Shown one piece after another: positions 1 to 13,759 of a DNA stretch of 64,000 nt. The translations under genes were made by a program, and so were the position numbers. The stretch's first letter is position 1. Every line of letters begins with the position of its first letter. This DNA comes from Tetrahymena elliotti 4EA (lineage: Eukaryota; Ciliophora; Oligohymenophorea; Hymenostomatida; Tetrahymenidae), in the NCBI GenBank assembly GCA_000231825.2, contig JH720303.1:1326574-1390573 (forward strand), read 5' to 3'. Under the pieces are notes generated by a model. The model was not told the origin of the DNA. It worked only from the letters and a program-made list of their open reading frames with translations, and made no database searches.

Positions 1-3000
1 GACATGAATAATTATTTTGGATATCTTTTAAGGACTTAAACACCTTCACCAGGAATAACAACAATACAAGTTAGTTTTAATACAACTATAAATTCATAAA
101 CTATACCTGGGTAGATATATACCACATATTTAGATATCACTCCTGCAAAAAACTACAAGACAGGAGTTCTTTATACCATATCCATAAATCCTACAACAAG
201 TGTTGTTGGTAATTTAATTTTAAAATGAAATAAACACAAAAATTTATAACAAAAAATAAATTTAATAAAAATTAAATTAATTTATTTTTATTAAACTAAA
301 TCATAGACCCAAGCTTTAACTTTAGATTTGGGTTTTCATGCTTCTCAGATACTTTGGACTGTCAAATAAATTATTCTCCATCTTGTACTTCAATACCTGA
401 AGTATTATTTAACTTATGATTTTTTTAAATTCTAACTAATTTTTTATTTTTAGGTTTAATATTCTCAATGTAGCGTTAACTAATAACTGAATTAGATAAA
501 TTTTTAAATAAATTAACCAATTTTAATTGGTTAAATATTTAGAATAAATGTTCTTATATATAATCCACTCTCATAATAAACAGCTGACATTAAAATACAT
601 GGATAAGATATTACTACTTAAAGAACAACTGAGAAAGGATCTTCTACTGCTGCTCTTAAAACTAATGTAATTAATATCAGAAAGAGCAAATTTAATTTTA
701 TGTGGGGAATGTCTTAGTATGAAGTAGGATTATAAAATATGCCTTATTAGTTATTTAACTCAGTTAATTTACCAACAGTTAACAGTGTTTATATTTCGTT
801 TTAAGTCGACTAAGCTATTCCTTTAGGATAGGAGTACAAAGTTTTAGTATGCTTAGGATAAGCAAAAGGAATAATTGAAAATTCAATTGTTACAAATTTA
901 CCCCGTCTCAATTTAAACTAAAATCCACTTTGTTATTAGTATAAGGATACTTCAAACAATAATATTTATGTTGCTTGCGAACAGGTATTTAAATTTCTAT
1001 AAATATAAAAAATAATATCCTTATTATTTTGATTAGGTAGGAGCACTAATATATAAAAACTAAGATTATTTTGTTTCTGTAAAAGTATCATATGCATCTT
1101 CAACAACATCCACAACGTATTATGGAGGAGTTTAAATTTTTATAAAAAAATTTTCAGCCAATTAACTCTACTTGTCATATTCAGGAGAAAGTATAAATAT
1201 TAGATAAAATTAAGAGTTTTATGACTAAAGTGGATTTCATACTTAGTATGGCTTAGGAACAACATAAATTGTTTCTTGTACTGATAATCAATTAATATCA
1301 GCAGTTCCAAATGCAGTTGAGAATTTTCTATCATCTGACATGAAGAATACAGTAGGCATAATGCCTTCAGATGTTTCAAATTAACTTTTACTTTTCTTTT
1401 TAAAAGTTGATCAAACATAGTTAATTCCTACGTAAGATTTATAATAACAAATTATCTCTAATTATTTTTTTTAATCAACAGAAGTACAACTTATCCAACA
1501 TATATGATAAGAATGAATATTTTATACAATCCAAGAGTCATAATTTATGAATAAGGATATGATTAGATGGGACTAGATTTTGCAGCTTTTTAATAAGCAA
1601 CTTCTTCTGATCCAAATAAATGGACTATTGATTAAATTTAGTGTTACAAATAAAACTCATGTACCTGGTATAACTAGTAAGTAACAGGAAGCCCATTAAA
1701 TTATCTTGAAAAAAGTTCTAATACTGCTACAGTACCATATAACATCTAAAGATTTGAATGCGTTTGTAAGTATTTGGTTTAATTTTGTATTTGAATGAAT
1801 TTATTTGAAATTAAAAGCAAGTACAATCAATAATTGTGATAATTGGAAAGGATTTTAACTTCAACAAGATTAGTATGGTGGAGTATTTGCAATGAGAAGA
1901 ATTAAATTTAGAACAGGATTTCACTCATAATTACAAGCAGATGATGATTTATTAGATTTTGTAATATGGTTTGATTATGCAAGTTATACAGCTGGAACTC
2001 CGTTAACATATCAAATTTAATCAGCTTAGTTAATAAATGCATATACTATTTAGCCTAATCCTTTGAAAACAGCTAAAATAAGCTATATAAATTTCAGTGA
2101 AAAATCTATTAACCCTGGCCATCGTTTTCCAACTTTTTTAAGAATTGGTGGAAGTATAGCTTAAACTGAGTATCTCGGAGCTTTAGCAATAGCAGTAAAT
2201 AATTTATTCTTAGCATAAATATTAAAACATAATTTTTAAAAAAAGGTTTTTTTTGATGAAACTGTTGAACTAAAGCCTTACTTAAATTTTTATGATTCTT
2301 AAAATCAAGCTTAAAAAGATATTGGGTGCTCAGCAACAAATTGTTATTTTTATGATTCAAATGGTATTAGTGGAAAAGAAACTTGGATGAATTATAATAT
2401 GGTATTGGCTAAAGGATTGTTAGATATAGAAAATGACTTTAATTTATTAATACCAATACAAAATAAATAAGATACTTCTAGTAATATTATAATACCTTAA
2501 CGCTTAGTAGTAGCTTTTTGTGATTTTTCTAAGACATCTAATGGACTTCCTAATCAGCTTAAAATAGTTTCTGTATTTAGGGTTTATGGTGCACCTACTT
2601 ATAATAATATTGCTAAACCTATAAGTCCTATATTCTCAGTTATAGCAGCAAATGCAGCGTTAAACTTTGCATCTAGTTAATGGTCTAACATTCCTAGTAT
2701 AGATGATTTAAAATATAATTAAAATTTTATTTTTTTTATTTTGAAAAAAAGGTAACTAAAGTTAATACAAGTTAGATATGACTAATGTTTAACCCTTAGG
2801 AACTGCGAATACTTCTATTTAGGACTTAGGTCAAGTATTTTAAAACCATAATAATAATTTCGATCTTGGTTAAAATGGGGCAGGTATTACAATCTCATCA
2901 TTAAACTATAATGTATTTGAGCCAAGCCTTTTGGGTTTTACTAGCCTTCCTTTTGGTGTTACATAATATTGCACAAAATTTAACTATGTTTATAATGATT

Positions 3001-6000
3001 TGTTAGCTTCTTATGCAGATTTCGACAAGTTTAAAGTTTATAATGTATTTTGTCCTATTGATGCAAAACTCCTTACAAGTGCTTCTATAACTTGGCAAAA
3101 TCCCTTTTTTAGTTATTCATTTGCACACTAGCTTTCACTAACTCCTATTTTTACTTATTCATTTTCTTCTGGAATTGGTAAAATCTATTCATATTAGTAT
3201 GAAACTCAATCTGTCTCTACCTTCTATAATCCATGCATTGTAAATTAAGTAATGAATAACATTTTCCCATTATCTGTAGGGAAGTAAGCTGTTGATTTCT
3301 CTATTTAAATCAGTGCTAAAATACCTTTAGATCAAACAACAAAAAATGGATATGGTTTTTTAATTTTACAAATTAATTTTTCAACCAACTTAGCCTCTTT
3401 ATCTTTAGCATCTAGCACTTGCGATTTCAATAACTATTTATCAGCCTATTTGTTGTGTACTGTTACCTCATCACTTCAAATATGGCAAGTATTGATCAAA
3501 CCTAAACCTGTTTTGGTTTATCTATTAGATGTTCTAGAGTATCTTCTCTTCACTATTTATGTTGATGGTAAATTTTCCAATTTTCATAATTCAAAAAAAA
3601 AATTAAATTTTTTTATTTATTCATCAGCAAGCTCTTAAGCTTCTGTTCTTGGAGTTAAATATGATGTTTTAGTTTATTTGCCTACCTAAAAAAGTGGAGG
3701 AGCAAGAGTTTTTGGAGATGTTCAATCAAGTCCCTTGACTGTTATTGGAAATTTCATACATTTTTCACAAAAATTGTCAAATAACTTCTTAATGTCAACT
3801 TCACCTTATACAAATATATTAACCATCAATAATTTGTAATTTGAAGTTAAAAATCAAAATTATAAATCTCCATTTAACTTTACTTTTTCTTCTTCTCCAA
3901 GAGATAGATTCTTTGATTCATCATACTATACTTTCGATTTTGGATTTTTGATAGCACCTTACCAGACCATAACATCAAGAGCCTAATTTATAAGGTAAAT
4001 TCATTTAAATAATCTTTTTGGCAAAGAAATTTGAATTTAAAAAAATTCAAAGAACACAAAATATTTTAATCTTCTATGAAAATATTTCAAATTTTTTTAA
4101 ATTTAGATGTTCTGTTTATGAAGCTCCTACATCAATTACTGTAGTACCAAATAGCTAATTTTAATTAAGTTGGAGATGGAGCTACATTATTTATAATGCT
4201 AATTTAAGAGATGTAAGAATATATCCTAAAACTTATTTTAGAAATCCAGATTAGTATATATTTACTTTGAAGTGCTTAGGAACCTATACCCCAGATAGCT
4301 CCTCAAGTACTTTTAATATTTAGGGATATTGGATGGATGGAGGATAGATAGTTCAAACAAGTCAAGTTAGTGGAAGCTATTCTTACTCAACTGCAATTAG
4401 TAATGGTGTTATTGATAATAGTGTTTTAACTCCTCCTTCAATATCTCTATTCTCTAAACTATTTAACTAATAAGGATTTGAATCTTCTTATACCTTTTCA
4501 ATAAAATCAGGAATTAATTTGGATTACTTTACTAGAATTTACATTAATTTTCCTTTCTATGTTGGGGTAGGTGTTAATAGGGAAGGAATTCCAGAATGTT
4601 ATACAAGGGTGAATAATATCCCAACACCCATTTAATATTCTGATTTTAGATTAGCTTATTGTGAATAAATTAATGATAATAGGCTAGTTCTCTGGTTTAA
4701 TTAAAATCTTAATCCAAATGTAGAATTTCATATTATTATTCATGGTATTTCTTAACCAGAATTGACAAATAAAAATCCATCAGTTAGCGATAATGAAATA
4801 TGGATTGGAATTGATGATGATGCCATACTCTCAAATGGTATTAAATAATTTTAACAAGTTAACACTCCAGGTGCAGATTTGACAGTACCAAGTCAATTTG
4901 TTTTTACAATATCTTCTATAGAAATTACAAATACTTTAATAAGATCTATGTATAATTTAAATATAGTCTTTGATGTAACTAATACTTAATTAAGCTCATC
5001 TCTCCCAATTTATCTTTAACTTCCTTCAAGCTTCTCTAATAATTAAATAGGATAGTAAATAACTTGTACTCTTACACAAATAAGTACAAATACAGTGTTA
5101 ACTAATACAGTTTGTGAGTTTTTTAATTAAAGGCTAATCAAAATCACTGTTTCTTCTCCTCCTTCAAACACTCTGTATAGCTATTAGCTGTATTTGCAAG
5201 GTATATACTCTCCCTAATATCAACCAGATTAAATCTAAAATTAGATTCGATTTTATCTTTTTTAAGCTCCTGATTTTACAAGTGGAACTCCTCCTACTAC
5301 AAAAGTTTAAGGGATAAGCTTAATTTAGATTTCAAATTATTTTTCTTTTACCTATGACACAACAAAAATAGAATTAATTTGGTATATCTATTAAGCTTAG
5401 AAATAATTAAATACCACTAATATTAACATGATTGTAGAATCTAAACAGCTAATTACTACAAGGACGGTCATAGTTAATATAGGATATTTCAACAGGCTAA
5501 TTAACTTGTAGCCTCAAAATAACTAAACTTATCTTATTTCATTTGGGATTAATCTTAATGGATCTATAAATCTTTTTAAATATAAACCTGCTACACTATT
5601 TACAACTAGAGGAAACTAAAATATTTAATTTACAATGGGGGCTCTCACAACTACTCCTCCTGGAATATATTCAATATCTGCAACAAAAATAAATGATAAC
5701 GCCAATTTGTATGCAACAATACCAAATTTAAAAGTAATTGTAAGTGGTGAAGCATGCTAGATAAATGCAAGACAATATTACTATGAAATTCCTGTAAATG
5801 GAATTTCTCTTCCTATTGAACTAGATTTTTACAGCTGTATGCCATTAGATGATGTGATATTTACACCTTTGCTCACAAATACTAATTCAAACAATCTTAA
5901 CTTCGATTCGTAAAAAATATGTTTTTATTTTTATATTTATCAAACTTAAATTTTTTAATTAAAATTTAGTAATTACCTTGTCAACAAGATAACTGGAAGC

Positions 6001-7569
6001 TCTGCTGATAGTAGAATGTATTTCTTACTTAAAGACCTGACTAATAATCCCACAAATGTGAATTTATAAATTCTATTGACATTTTAAGTAAGTGGAGTTA
6101 ACAAATAATCTTATCTACCTCCAAGCTAAATAACAATAAAATATATTCCCTAAAATAATATTGTCCCATTAGCTTCACCTTTAGCTAATAACTAGGTATA
6201 ATAAAATTGGGCATCTCTAGAAATGCAATGCGATTAACCAGGTATTGCTCTCTGGGTAATAGGTAATCAAAATTAATTTTAATTTTTTAATTTATTAAGT
6301 ATAAAAAAAAGAATTTTAAAGTTACATGCAATTTTTTTATTTAATTTCAATCAAACTAAATAATATTTTATCAATTAATTTTAGGTATTGACCCTTCAAC
6401 TTAGAATATAGGATTTAGTGATATACTTAGTAAAGTTACAGGCGTAAATGGTTTACAACCAACATTTTAAACATTGAATGATCTAAATTAAAAAATATAT
6501 GGGTTTGATGTTTCATATGTGAATAAACCTATTTAAAAAACATTTGATAATTTAAAATCAAATACTTATTATTCATTTAAATATTTTTGCTAGAATCAAA
6601 ACTAGCTAGTTAGTGTGTCCTAATCAATAACTTGGAAAACGCTTAGTAATGGATCTTATCTTTTGAAAATTACATTTATGTTTCAAAGTCTACTAACATA
6701 TTAGCAATCTATGTAAATTATTTGCTCAATTTAAACCTACTTTTCACTACCTAGATAGAGAGTTTTATCAGATAAGAGTACTCGTTGTAACGAATATCCT
6801 AATTACAGTAAATTGAATTAAAATAATAAAGATGTAAGAAACCCTACAGACTCTAATTACCTGTAAAATTATTTTATTAAACTTATTTGAGAATTTATAA
6901 AAATTTATAATTTAGGTACATGTATTACATTCTGCCAGATTACACTACTTAGCAAGACAAAACCAATTTTTAAATTAAATAATAAATTTTAAGCAATAAT
7001 TTCATAAGTAACTTCAATGCATTCATTCCTGGTTTATCAAATTTTCCTCAAATAATTTCTGTTGAAACTTAAGATAATATATTTACTAATATTGTTGATA
7101 TTGCTGTTACTTAGCCAAAATAAGTATTTTCTACAACAGCTTTTACTTACTTAAAACTTAAGAATTTGGATGGATTTATTTTAGTTGGAATAGAGTAAGG
7201 AAAATCAAATACTTCACCTTCCCCAGACTAAATTAAGAAAGGATTAAATTTTTATAATTAAAATTTATTTAGCTTTGAAATGAGATATTCATAAAAAGAA
7301 GTAGTCTAAGAGTTCAAGTTTATTTAACTTTCTCCAGGAACCGAGTAAATTAATTTAATATTTTTGTATTTCTTACATATTTCTTTTCAAATAGTTACAC
7401 TGCATACTTCATAGGTTCTGTTGATGATCCTAGCTCTGAGGCATAAGTAACATAACCTATAGTGGTTTAATTCACAACTAAAGAGGGAAATGTTATTATT
7501 TAAAAAGTTTACTCAGCAATCTTAAATGCCTGTTATTTGACTCTAACTATAATAATTCTGATATAATGA
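1..7569 (+). CDS. Giant extracellular/surface-type protein, 3' part of gene (function unknown)
   Basis: The reading frame is open from base 1 (so the 5' end lies outside the window) and runs through many short exons to a TGA at 7567-7569. Clear introns include 209-306, 402-453 and one starting at 985 and ending in ...gattag; another short one lies near 7351-7400. The more than 2000 residues visible are rich in Ser, Thr, Asn, Tyr and Gln with scattered Cys, and alternate beta-strand-like stretches with loops, the texture of a secreted or surface protein. Near the C-terminus is the segment DYTAYFIGSVDDPSSEA, like the 'YTIYVxGSxDDP' element I recall from large ciliate membrane proteins. The last residues (AILNACYLTLTIIILIQ) are strongly hydrophobic, which would fit a membrane tail or a GPI-anchor signal. 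No enzyme motif was seen. Function is not recognised; an adhesin or coat protein is a guess. Exon boundaries between 2700 and 2775 and around 5930 are uncertain. Confidence 0.75.
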
Positions 7570-7998
7570 TTTTATTTAAATAAATAAAATAAAAAATGAA
7601 TTCTTGAGTTTTTTTTCTCTGGTTCTATTTTTATTAAAAATCCATAAAAAATAGATAAAGAAGAATAAATTAATATATATTCTATTGTATTTTTACATTT
7701 TTTAAAATTAAACATTTTTTGATTAAAATATCTTTTTCTGAAAGGAAATCGAACCTAATCTTTCTATATTATTATTTTGAGTTAACTTCAAAAATTGTTT
7801 TTTATTGGATTTGGATTAATCCTCCCTCTACTTTTGTTTAAGCTTGACATACACTGATTGATCAGGTTTCACTAAAAAAAGAATTATGGTATTTATCTTG
7901 GTAAATTGAATTGTAATTTGCAAAAACAAAAGCTCTAAAATTTTTTTATTAATTTTCAAAAATATTTAACAAATCAATTAAAAATTATAGAATCAATA
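7570..7998. other. Intergenic spacer, AT-rich
   Basis: Holds the 3' end region of the giant surface-type gene and the upstream region of the aspartic protease. No gene, tRNA or repeat was recognised. The bases aaggaaatcgaacc near 7742-7755 resemble an inverted B-box but have no matching D-arm or acceptor stem. Confidence 0.5.
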
Positions 7999-9540
7999 AT
8001 GATATTAAGATTGTTCTTTTTACTTTAGTTCATTTCATCAATTATCGCCAAGCAATTTGTTTTCCAGATAGAAAGACAAAATTATTATAAAGATTAGAAT
8101 GGTTTGACTGACATATTAGATTAATAAGTTTATTTTTTTCAAAAGTAGGACAGGATAAGTAGCTCATTTACTTCTTCTACCAATAATAGAAATTAAACTC
8201 AACAAAGCAAAACTAATAACAAATCTTAATTCAATAAAAAATTTATAGCCCATTTAAGCAATTTTAATTAGCAACCAAATAATGCCACTAAACCAGATCA
8301 TGGTAATTATACTAGCTTTCCATTATACACAACCTATGGTAATGCTTATTTAGTTGATATTTATGTTGGATCTGAAAGATAAGAATTTCAAGTTCTATTA
8401 GATACAGGAAGTTCTTACACTTGGTTATCTCATGCATCTTGTAGTAGTTGCTAATCTGTAGGAATTAAGAAATCTTTTGACTGCGATAAGAGTACAACTT
8501 GTGGGTATTAAAATGAGACCATTTAGATAGCATATGGTAAAGGAGAAGTAAATGCATCTGTTTACAGAGATCAAATAGGTTTTGCTCATAATAAATTTAT
8601 TGCAAATAATCAAGATTTTCTTCTTGTAACTTCCCTGTAAGATCTAGAATTTTTCCCTGGACACGGTTTGTTTGGGTTGGGATTTAATGCAATGAGTGAT
8701 GGCAGAAAAACAATTTTAGATAATCTTAAGGAGTAAGGACAAATTACAAAAAGATAATTTGCATTTTCTCTTTCAGGTGATGCTGAAAATATGAGTTTTG
8801 GAATGACAAACAAAGATTTTTTTATTTTAGGAGGCGATTCTGTTGATCCTTCTCTAGCAGATGACACTGAATATTTCACTTGTCCTTGTTCATTTAAATC
8901 ATATTGGTCAGTTTAAGTATAAAAGATAGCTCCAATAATATCAGATGTAGAAATCGATTTGCACTTTTAGTCTAAATAAGCAATTATTGATTCTGGAACT
9001 AGTTTTATAGTATTTAATAGTGATGATTTTAAGATACTTGTTAAGTTTTTTAAAAGACTAAAGAAGTTAAATTGCAATATAGACCAAAAATATGATTTGC
9101 TCAGATGTGGTGCTACAGATGAGTCTGTATATCCTATTTTCAAGTTCACTCTTTGTGAATAAAGTAGACATATTTTAATTTATCCTAGCTAATATCTACT
9201 TTGTGATGAAGATGTTTGTTATGTAAGAATAAGTGGAATGAGCTTAGGTTTAGAAATGTAGAATGTAATTATCCTTGGAGATATATTCATGAGAACCTAA
9301 TATACAGTATTTAATCAAGATGATTCTACTATATCTTTTTACAAAAAAAAATAAAGCCCAAAAATATCAACTCCTCCCACCTTCTAAAAAGATATATTAG
9401 AAACTTCAATTGAATTCAAAAATACTCAATAAAGTTAAAATCCCGTTAAGAGCGACAGTTAAAAATTCTAATAAAACGTTTAAAATAACAAAAAACAAGA
9501 TAATTAAATCAAATACAGAAAGATTTAGCATAAAAATTGA
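7999..9540 (+). CDS. Secreted pepsin-family aspartic protease (A1)
   Basis: A single exon of 513 codons opens with a signal peptide (MILRLFFLLQFISSIIA). It encodes an A1 aspartic endopeptidase, which cuts peptide bonds with two catalytic aspartates in acidic compartments or outside the cell. The first active-site loop is LLDTGSSYTWL (about residue 133), the flap tyrosine is in IAYGKGEV, and the second active site is AIIDSGTSFIVF (about residue 330). The C-lobe motif VIILGDIFMRTQYTVF (about residue 425) is the usual 'LGDxFxRxxYxVFD' element. About 85 residues of low-complexity Gln/Asn-rich sequence lie between the signal peptide and the mature-like start (FPLYTTYGNAYLVDIYVG), in the place of a propeptide. 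About 65 charged, Gln-rich residues follow the catalytic fold. Both aspartates are intact, so it should be active. Likely a phagosomal/lysosomal or secreted digestive enzyme (inference). Confidence 0.93.
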
Positions 9541-10706
9541 AATCTTTTAGCAAATATATTGTTTCTAAAAATATGATAAAAAAATTAGCAATTAAGTTGC
9601 AGAAATTAGTTTTTTACAGATGCCAGATAGATAATAGTCTACTTATTCTAATTTTTATGAAATTAAAAAAAATCTAAAAAGTTATTTAAATTTATTAATG
9701 TAATTTATTTGTTTATATTTAATTAATATTGTTTCCATTCAAATATTTCAATTTTTTCACATATTTTTTGTAAAATTTTTTAAAATTGATTTTTATTCTA
9801 AAATAAATCTTCCCTCCCTTCAAGCCGTTCAAATAGCAAAAAAACATTTCCTAATAATTTATTTGATGACTTTTAATTCAATAAATAACAGGACATGTAA
9901 TTTTTATGATTAAGTATTTTGAAGATTTAGTAAAAGAGCTAGTGATAATATTATTAAGATGAAAAACAAAAATAAATTTAAAATATTTTGCTAAAAAAAT
10001 CTAAATTTTAAATAAAATATCCATGAACATTTTATTCTAATCTTTTACTTCAAATATTTCCTTTCACAAATTTTTATTTAAAACTTCTTGAGAAATTTTG
10101 AAGTATTTAAACTTGTTTTAGTTTATTTTAATCAAATTTGTAGTTTATTTCTTAGATTTTATTTTTATTTTTTTTAATTTTTACTTTTCTTTTTGGATTT
10201 AGAATAGAATTTAATAAATTTATAAAGAGAATTATTTGTTAATCTACTTTAAATATATTTATAATTTAAAAAAATATTATTTTAATCCATTTTATTGGCG
10301 AAATAACAGAAGGTTAAGAATTACGTTTTGGAATTTAGAATATCTCTCGTCAATCATGAAATAAATTAATTTTTATCATTCATATATAAAGGTTAATTCA
10401 AAAGCTATTATTTTCCATCAAGAATGTCATCAGCTGAAGGTCTTTAAAAATAGATATATCTTGTTTATTTTCCTATCTTAAGATACACGTTTTAAAAATT
10501 AATATTTTTTTTGTATGTTGATGATTTTTTGCTTTTTTGCTTTTCATCATATGATTATTAGGTTTATTAAAGTGAATTTGATAATTAATAATCTTATTAA
10601 AACAGAAAAAAATTTACTTGTTTTAATTATTGAGAAAACTTTAAACAAAAATAGCCCAAATCATATCATCAAATAGCTTATTAGTTAATTAGCCAATTGT
10701 GTAAAA
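9541..10706. other. Intergenic spacer, very AT-rich
   Basis: About 1.2 kb between the aspartic protease and the AP-3 delta gene. A chance reading frame begins at an ATG near 10424 but shows no protein-like composition or introns. No RNA gene or repeat was recognised. Confidence 0.5.
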
Positions 10707-13700
10707 ATGAAAGTCAAAAAAATCTTTAATCCTTAGAAAACCATAAGTGAAGTCATTAAGCAAGTCAGGCTTAGTCCCTCATAAGAGCAAAAAGTCATTT
10801 TAAGCTACTAACTTGAAGAAATTAAAAAAGAATTAAAGGCTTCTGACCCAAAAACACTTCAAATAGCTTTACAGAAATTATTCTTTGTAATTAATTTTAA
10901 GATACCTTAAACCAAATTTTAATAGCTAGAAAGAACAGATATACTATAAAAACTCATAAAAAATATATTTTATTATTTAAATATCAAAAGCTTAAAATGG
11001 AAGGAGTTGATTTGAGATAGTTGGATTTTTTGATAGTTAATTGTCTCAGCTGTTCATCTTTTGGACCAAAAAAAATGGCATGCTTGCAAGTACCTGTTTC
11101 TATTGATCCATCGAGCTAAAGTCTTTTCATGGCAACAAACTTGTTTAAAAAGGTAAAAGCACAATTATTTTAAATTAGATAATAATTTTAAACAATAATA
11201 CTTAGGTAGATAATAAATGGTATTGAAGTCTTTTTATTTTTTGCAGTTTTACAATTTAATTCAAAAATCATACAAAGTCAGAACAAATTTTAAATAAACG
11301 AATAGGAGATAATGAAATCAAATCATATTGAAGTTTCTTGTATACTTAGTTGTGTTACTAATATTGTTACTGCAGATATGGGTCCAATTTTGATTGAAGA
11401 CTCAATTAAAATATTAAAAAGCAATAAACCGATTCTCAGAAAGAAGGCTATGGCTCTAGTTGCAAAGATTTTTTAGGTTTGCCCATAAACTATCTAAGGA
11501 AATCTTGAAAACATTTTAGATTCAATTATTTTAAAGGAAGATAATCCAAGTAATAGCTTAAAATGTTTTTAAAAATTATTTAATATCATTTTTAAATCAA
11601 AAAGCTGTTTTGGCATGTTTTACAAGCATAGTAAATAGTGTCTTAAATGTTTAGCCAAAACTTTTCCCCTTATTTGTTAAACCTCTCTATGAGCTATTAA
11701 ACAAGCAAAAATCGAATTGGTTCTTGATCAAAATGATTAAAACAGTAATTTTTTACATTACAAACTTATTTTTAAGCAAGCAAGCTTTATTCAAATAATG
11801 AAAAATAAAATAATAGTTCCATAAAATGATTAGACTAGAACCTCGTTTAGTAAAAAAGCTGTAAGAAATATATACCAATTTACTTACAAGCACTAATTCA
11901 AAAGCATTGGAATATGAATTGCTTAATTCTGTAATAGAATTCTTTAAAGAAGATGCAAGTTTATATGATTTGGCTTGTGAAAAAGTAAAAATATTTATAG
12001 AGCATGATGATGCAAATTTACAAAGCTTAGGATTTAATCTTTTAAATAAAATGATTACTACTAACCCAGTGATGATCAATGAATACAAAGGTTTTTTAAT
12101 GGAAACATTGGATGGTACAAGTGATGCATACACTAAGCTCTAAATTTTAGATATCTTTTAGAATTTTATGAATAAATCAATTTATGAAGACTTTATTGAA
12201 ATAGTTCTCAAGCAAATAGTAATTAAACAGTAAACCTAAACAAAAAGAACAGAATCTAATCAATTTATGAAACTCTAAAAGAAAAGTATATCTTGCATTA
12301 TTGCTTGCACCAAAGCAAATGATTATGAATATGTTAGTGATTATGACTGGTTGATAGAAACAGTTGTTTCATGCTTAAGTAAAAATGTGCTCTCAGCAGA
12401 AAATGCTCTCGAAATTTAAAATATGATTTATGTAACTTTCTATTTAAAAAATTTATTTCTTTATTTATTTATTTATGAATATATGAATTTATTTTAAAAA
12501 GGATATTATGGTTAGAATAGATGGACTTAGTAAGACAATCTTTTCTTTATCATATTAGGTTATTAGTGAATTAAGCCATTTGATGCTTAACTAATCTGAT
12601 GAAACATTTAATTATTTCAGAATTAAAACTCTAGAAGCTAATGACTAAAAAAATAGTAAATCTCCAATCACAGCATAGGAAATAATATTCCAAACATTTA
12701 TGTTTATTGTTGGTGAGTACTCATAATTAATGAAGGTAAATTGATTTTTAATAGAAATAAAAATAACTATTAAAAAAATTTAATAGGACAGTAAAGAAGT
12801 TTAAAAATTGCTTATTCTATTAAATAACAGTTAGCTATTGAAAATTTTCGAATAATCTTCATACGAAATATAAACTACTCTCCTCAAAGTAAAATATTTA
12901 CTTAAATAATGTAATTTTAATTATTTTTAAAATAATAATTGTAGTGTATAGTTAAATATTCATAGAAATTGATCAATTAAGATAAAGATGAAGAGTTTTA
13001 ACAAATTATATAAAAATCTATTGAAATTTTGATAAAGCTTTCATAAATTAAGGAAATCAATTTTGAGCTTGATATTAGCTAAAACCTCTTATTAAGAATT
13101 ATAAATCCTTAAAATGATAATCTAAATAACTTAATTTAGTAAATCCCATCTTAAATTGAAAAATAAATGATTCAAAGCATAAGTAATTTGAATTCTATTT
13201 TGACTGACTTTGAACCTATCCATCCTGATGTAAATCAATATTCTTTCATAATTTATTAAATAAATCTAAATAATAAATTATTAGGCTTAAAAATATATTG
13301 TTCCAACTTTTGATCTCAATGAACCCATTCAAAAGAATTAAGAAGAAATAGATAAGATAAGTTAAAAGTGTAAAGAATTTTTAAGTATTTAAGGAAGAGT
13401 CAAAGAATAGCAAGTAAATAAATTATTAATTTTTGAATTAAAAATAATTTTAAGTATAATGAATAAAATAGGATTAAAATAAGGAAAAACCATAAGAGAG
13501 TAAGGAAGAAGAAAAGGTTAGTTAAAATGGAGAAAATAAGAGTGATGAAAATAATCCTGAAAATGGTAAAACTTTAAGGAATAATGATAAGTAAATAGAT
13601 GCAAATACAGAAGCAACTGGATAAGCTGAAAATTAAGTTTAGAAATAAGAACCTTAACAAGTTAAATATACAGTTAAGAAATTTTAAATGCCTAGTGGTA

Positions 13701-13759
13701 TTAATGGTGGGTAATAATATAACGCCTTGTAAGAAGAGAATGATACTGATAATTCTTGA
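10707..13759 (+). CDS. AP-3 adaptor complex subunit delta (adaptin N-terminal family)
   Basis: Encodes the large delta subunit of AP-3, which with beta-3, mu-3 and sigma-3 sorts cargo from endosomes to lysosome-related organelles. The exons rebuild the delta trunk. After the N-terminus comes LKMEGVDLRQLDFLIVNCLS. Then follow FMATNLFKK, the helix repeat ILRKKAMALVAKIFQVCPQ, the family signature SNWFLIKMIKT, LEPRLVKKLQEIYTNLLTST (human delta has NNWxLIKIIKLFgaLtPLEPRLgKKL), and FIVGEYSQLMK. Introns read include 10887-10990, 11153-11281, one from about 11536 to 11609, and several later ones. The last exons encode an acidic, Gln/Glu/Asn-rich hinge-like region ending NDTDNS before TGA 13757-13759. 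There is no obvious C-terminal ear domain, and the protein (about 800 residues) is shorter than the animal subunit. The start is the first in-frame ATG before the conserved helix (MKVKKIFNPQKTISEVIKQV). Gamma or epsilon large adaptins are less likely given the LEPRLxKKL context. Confidence 0.85.

Noticed and set aside
1..7569. Pseudogene because of frequent TAA/TAG 'stops'
   Set aside because: These codons mean Gln here; with that code the exons are open and join in frame through GT..AG introns.
7738..7765. Possible tRNA on the minus strand (ggttcgatttcc)
   Set aside because: Only the B-box-like bases are present; no D-arm, anticodon stem or acceptor pairing could be found around them.
10424..10634. 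Small reading frame starting MSSAEGLQKQ
   Set aside because: With TGA as the only stop, frames of this length arise by chance in AT-rich DNA; composition is mostly Phe/Leu/Tyr from T-rich sequence and no intron or homology is evident.
11753..12133. Standard-code 126-codon minus-strand frame
   Set aside because: It lies opposite AP-3 delta exons that match a known family in the + direction, so it is a shadow.
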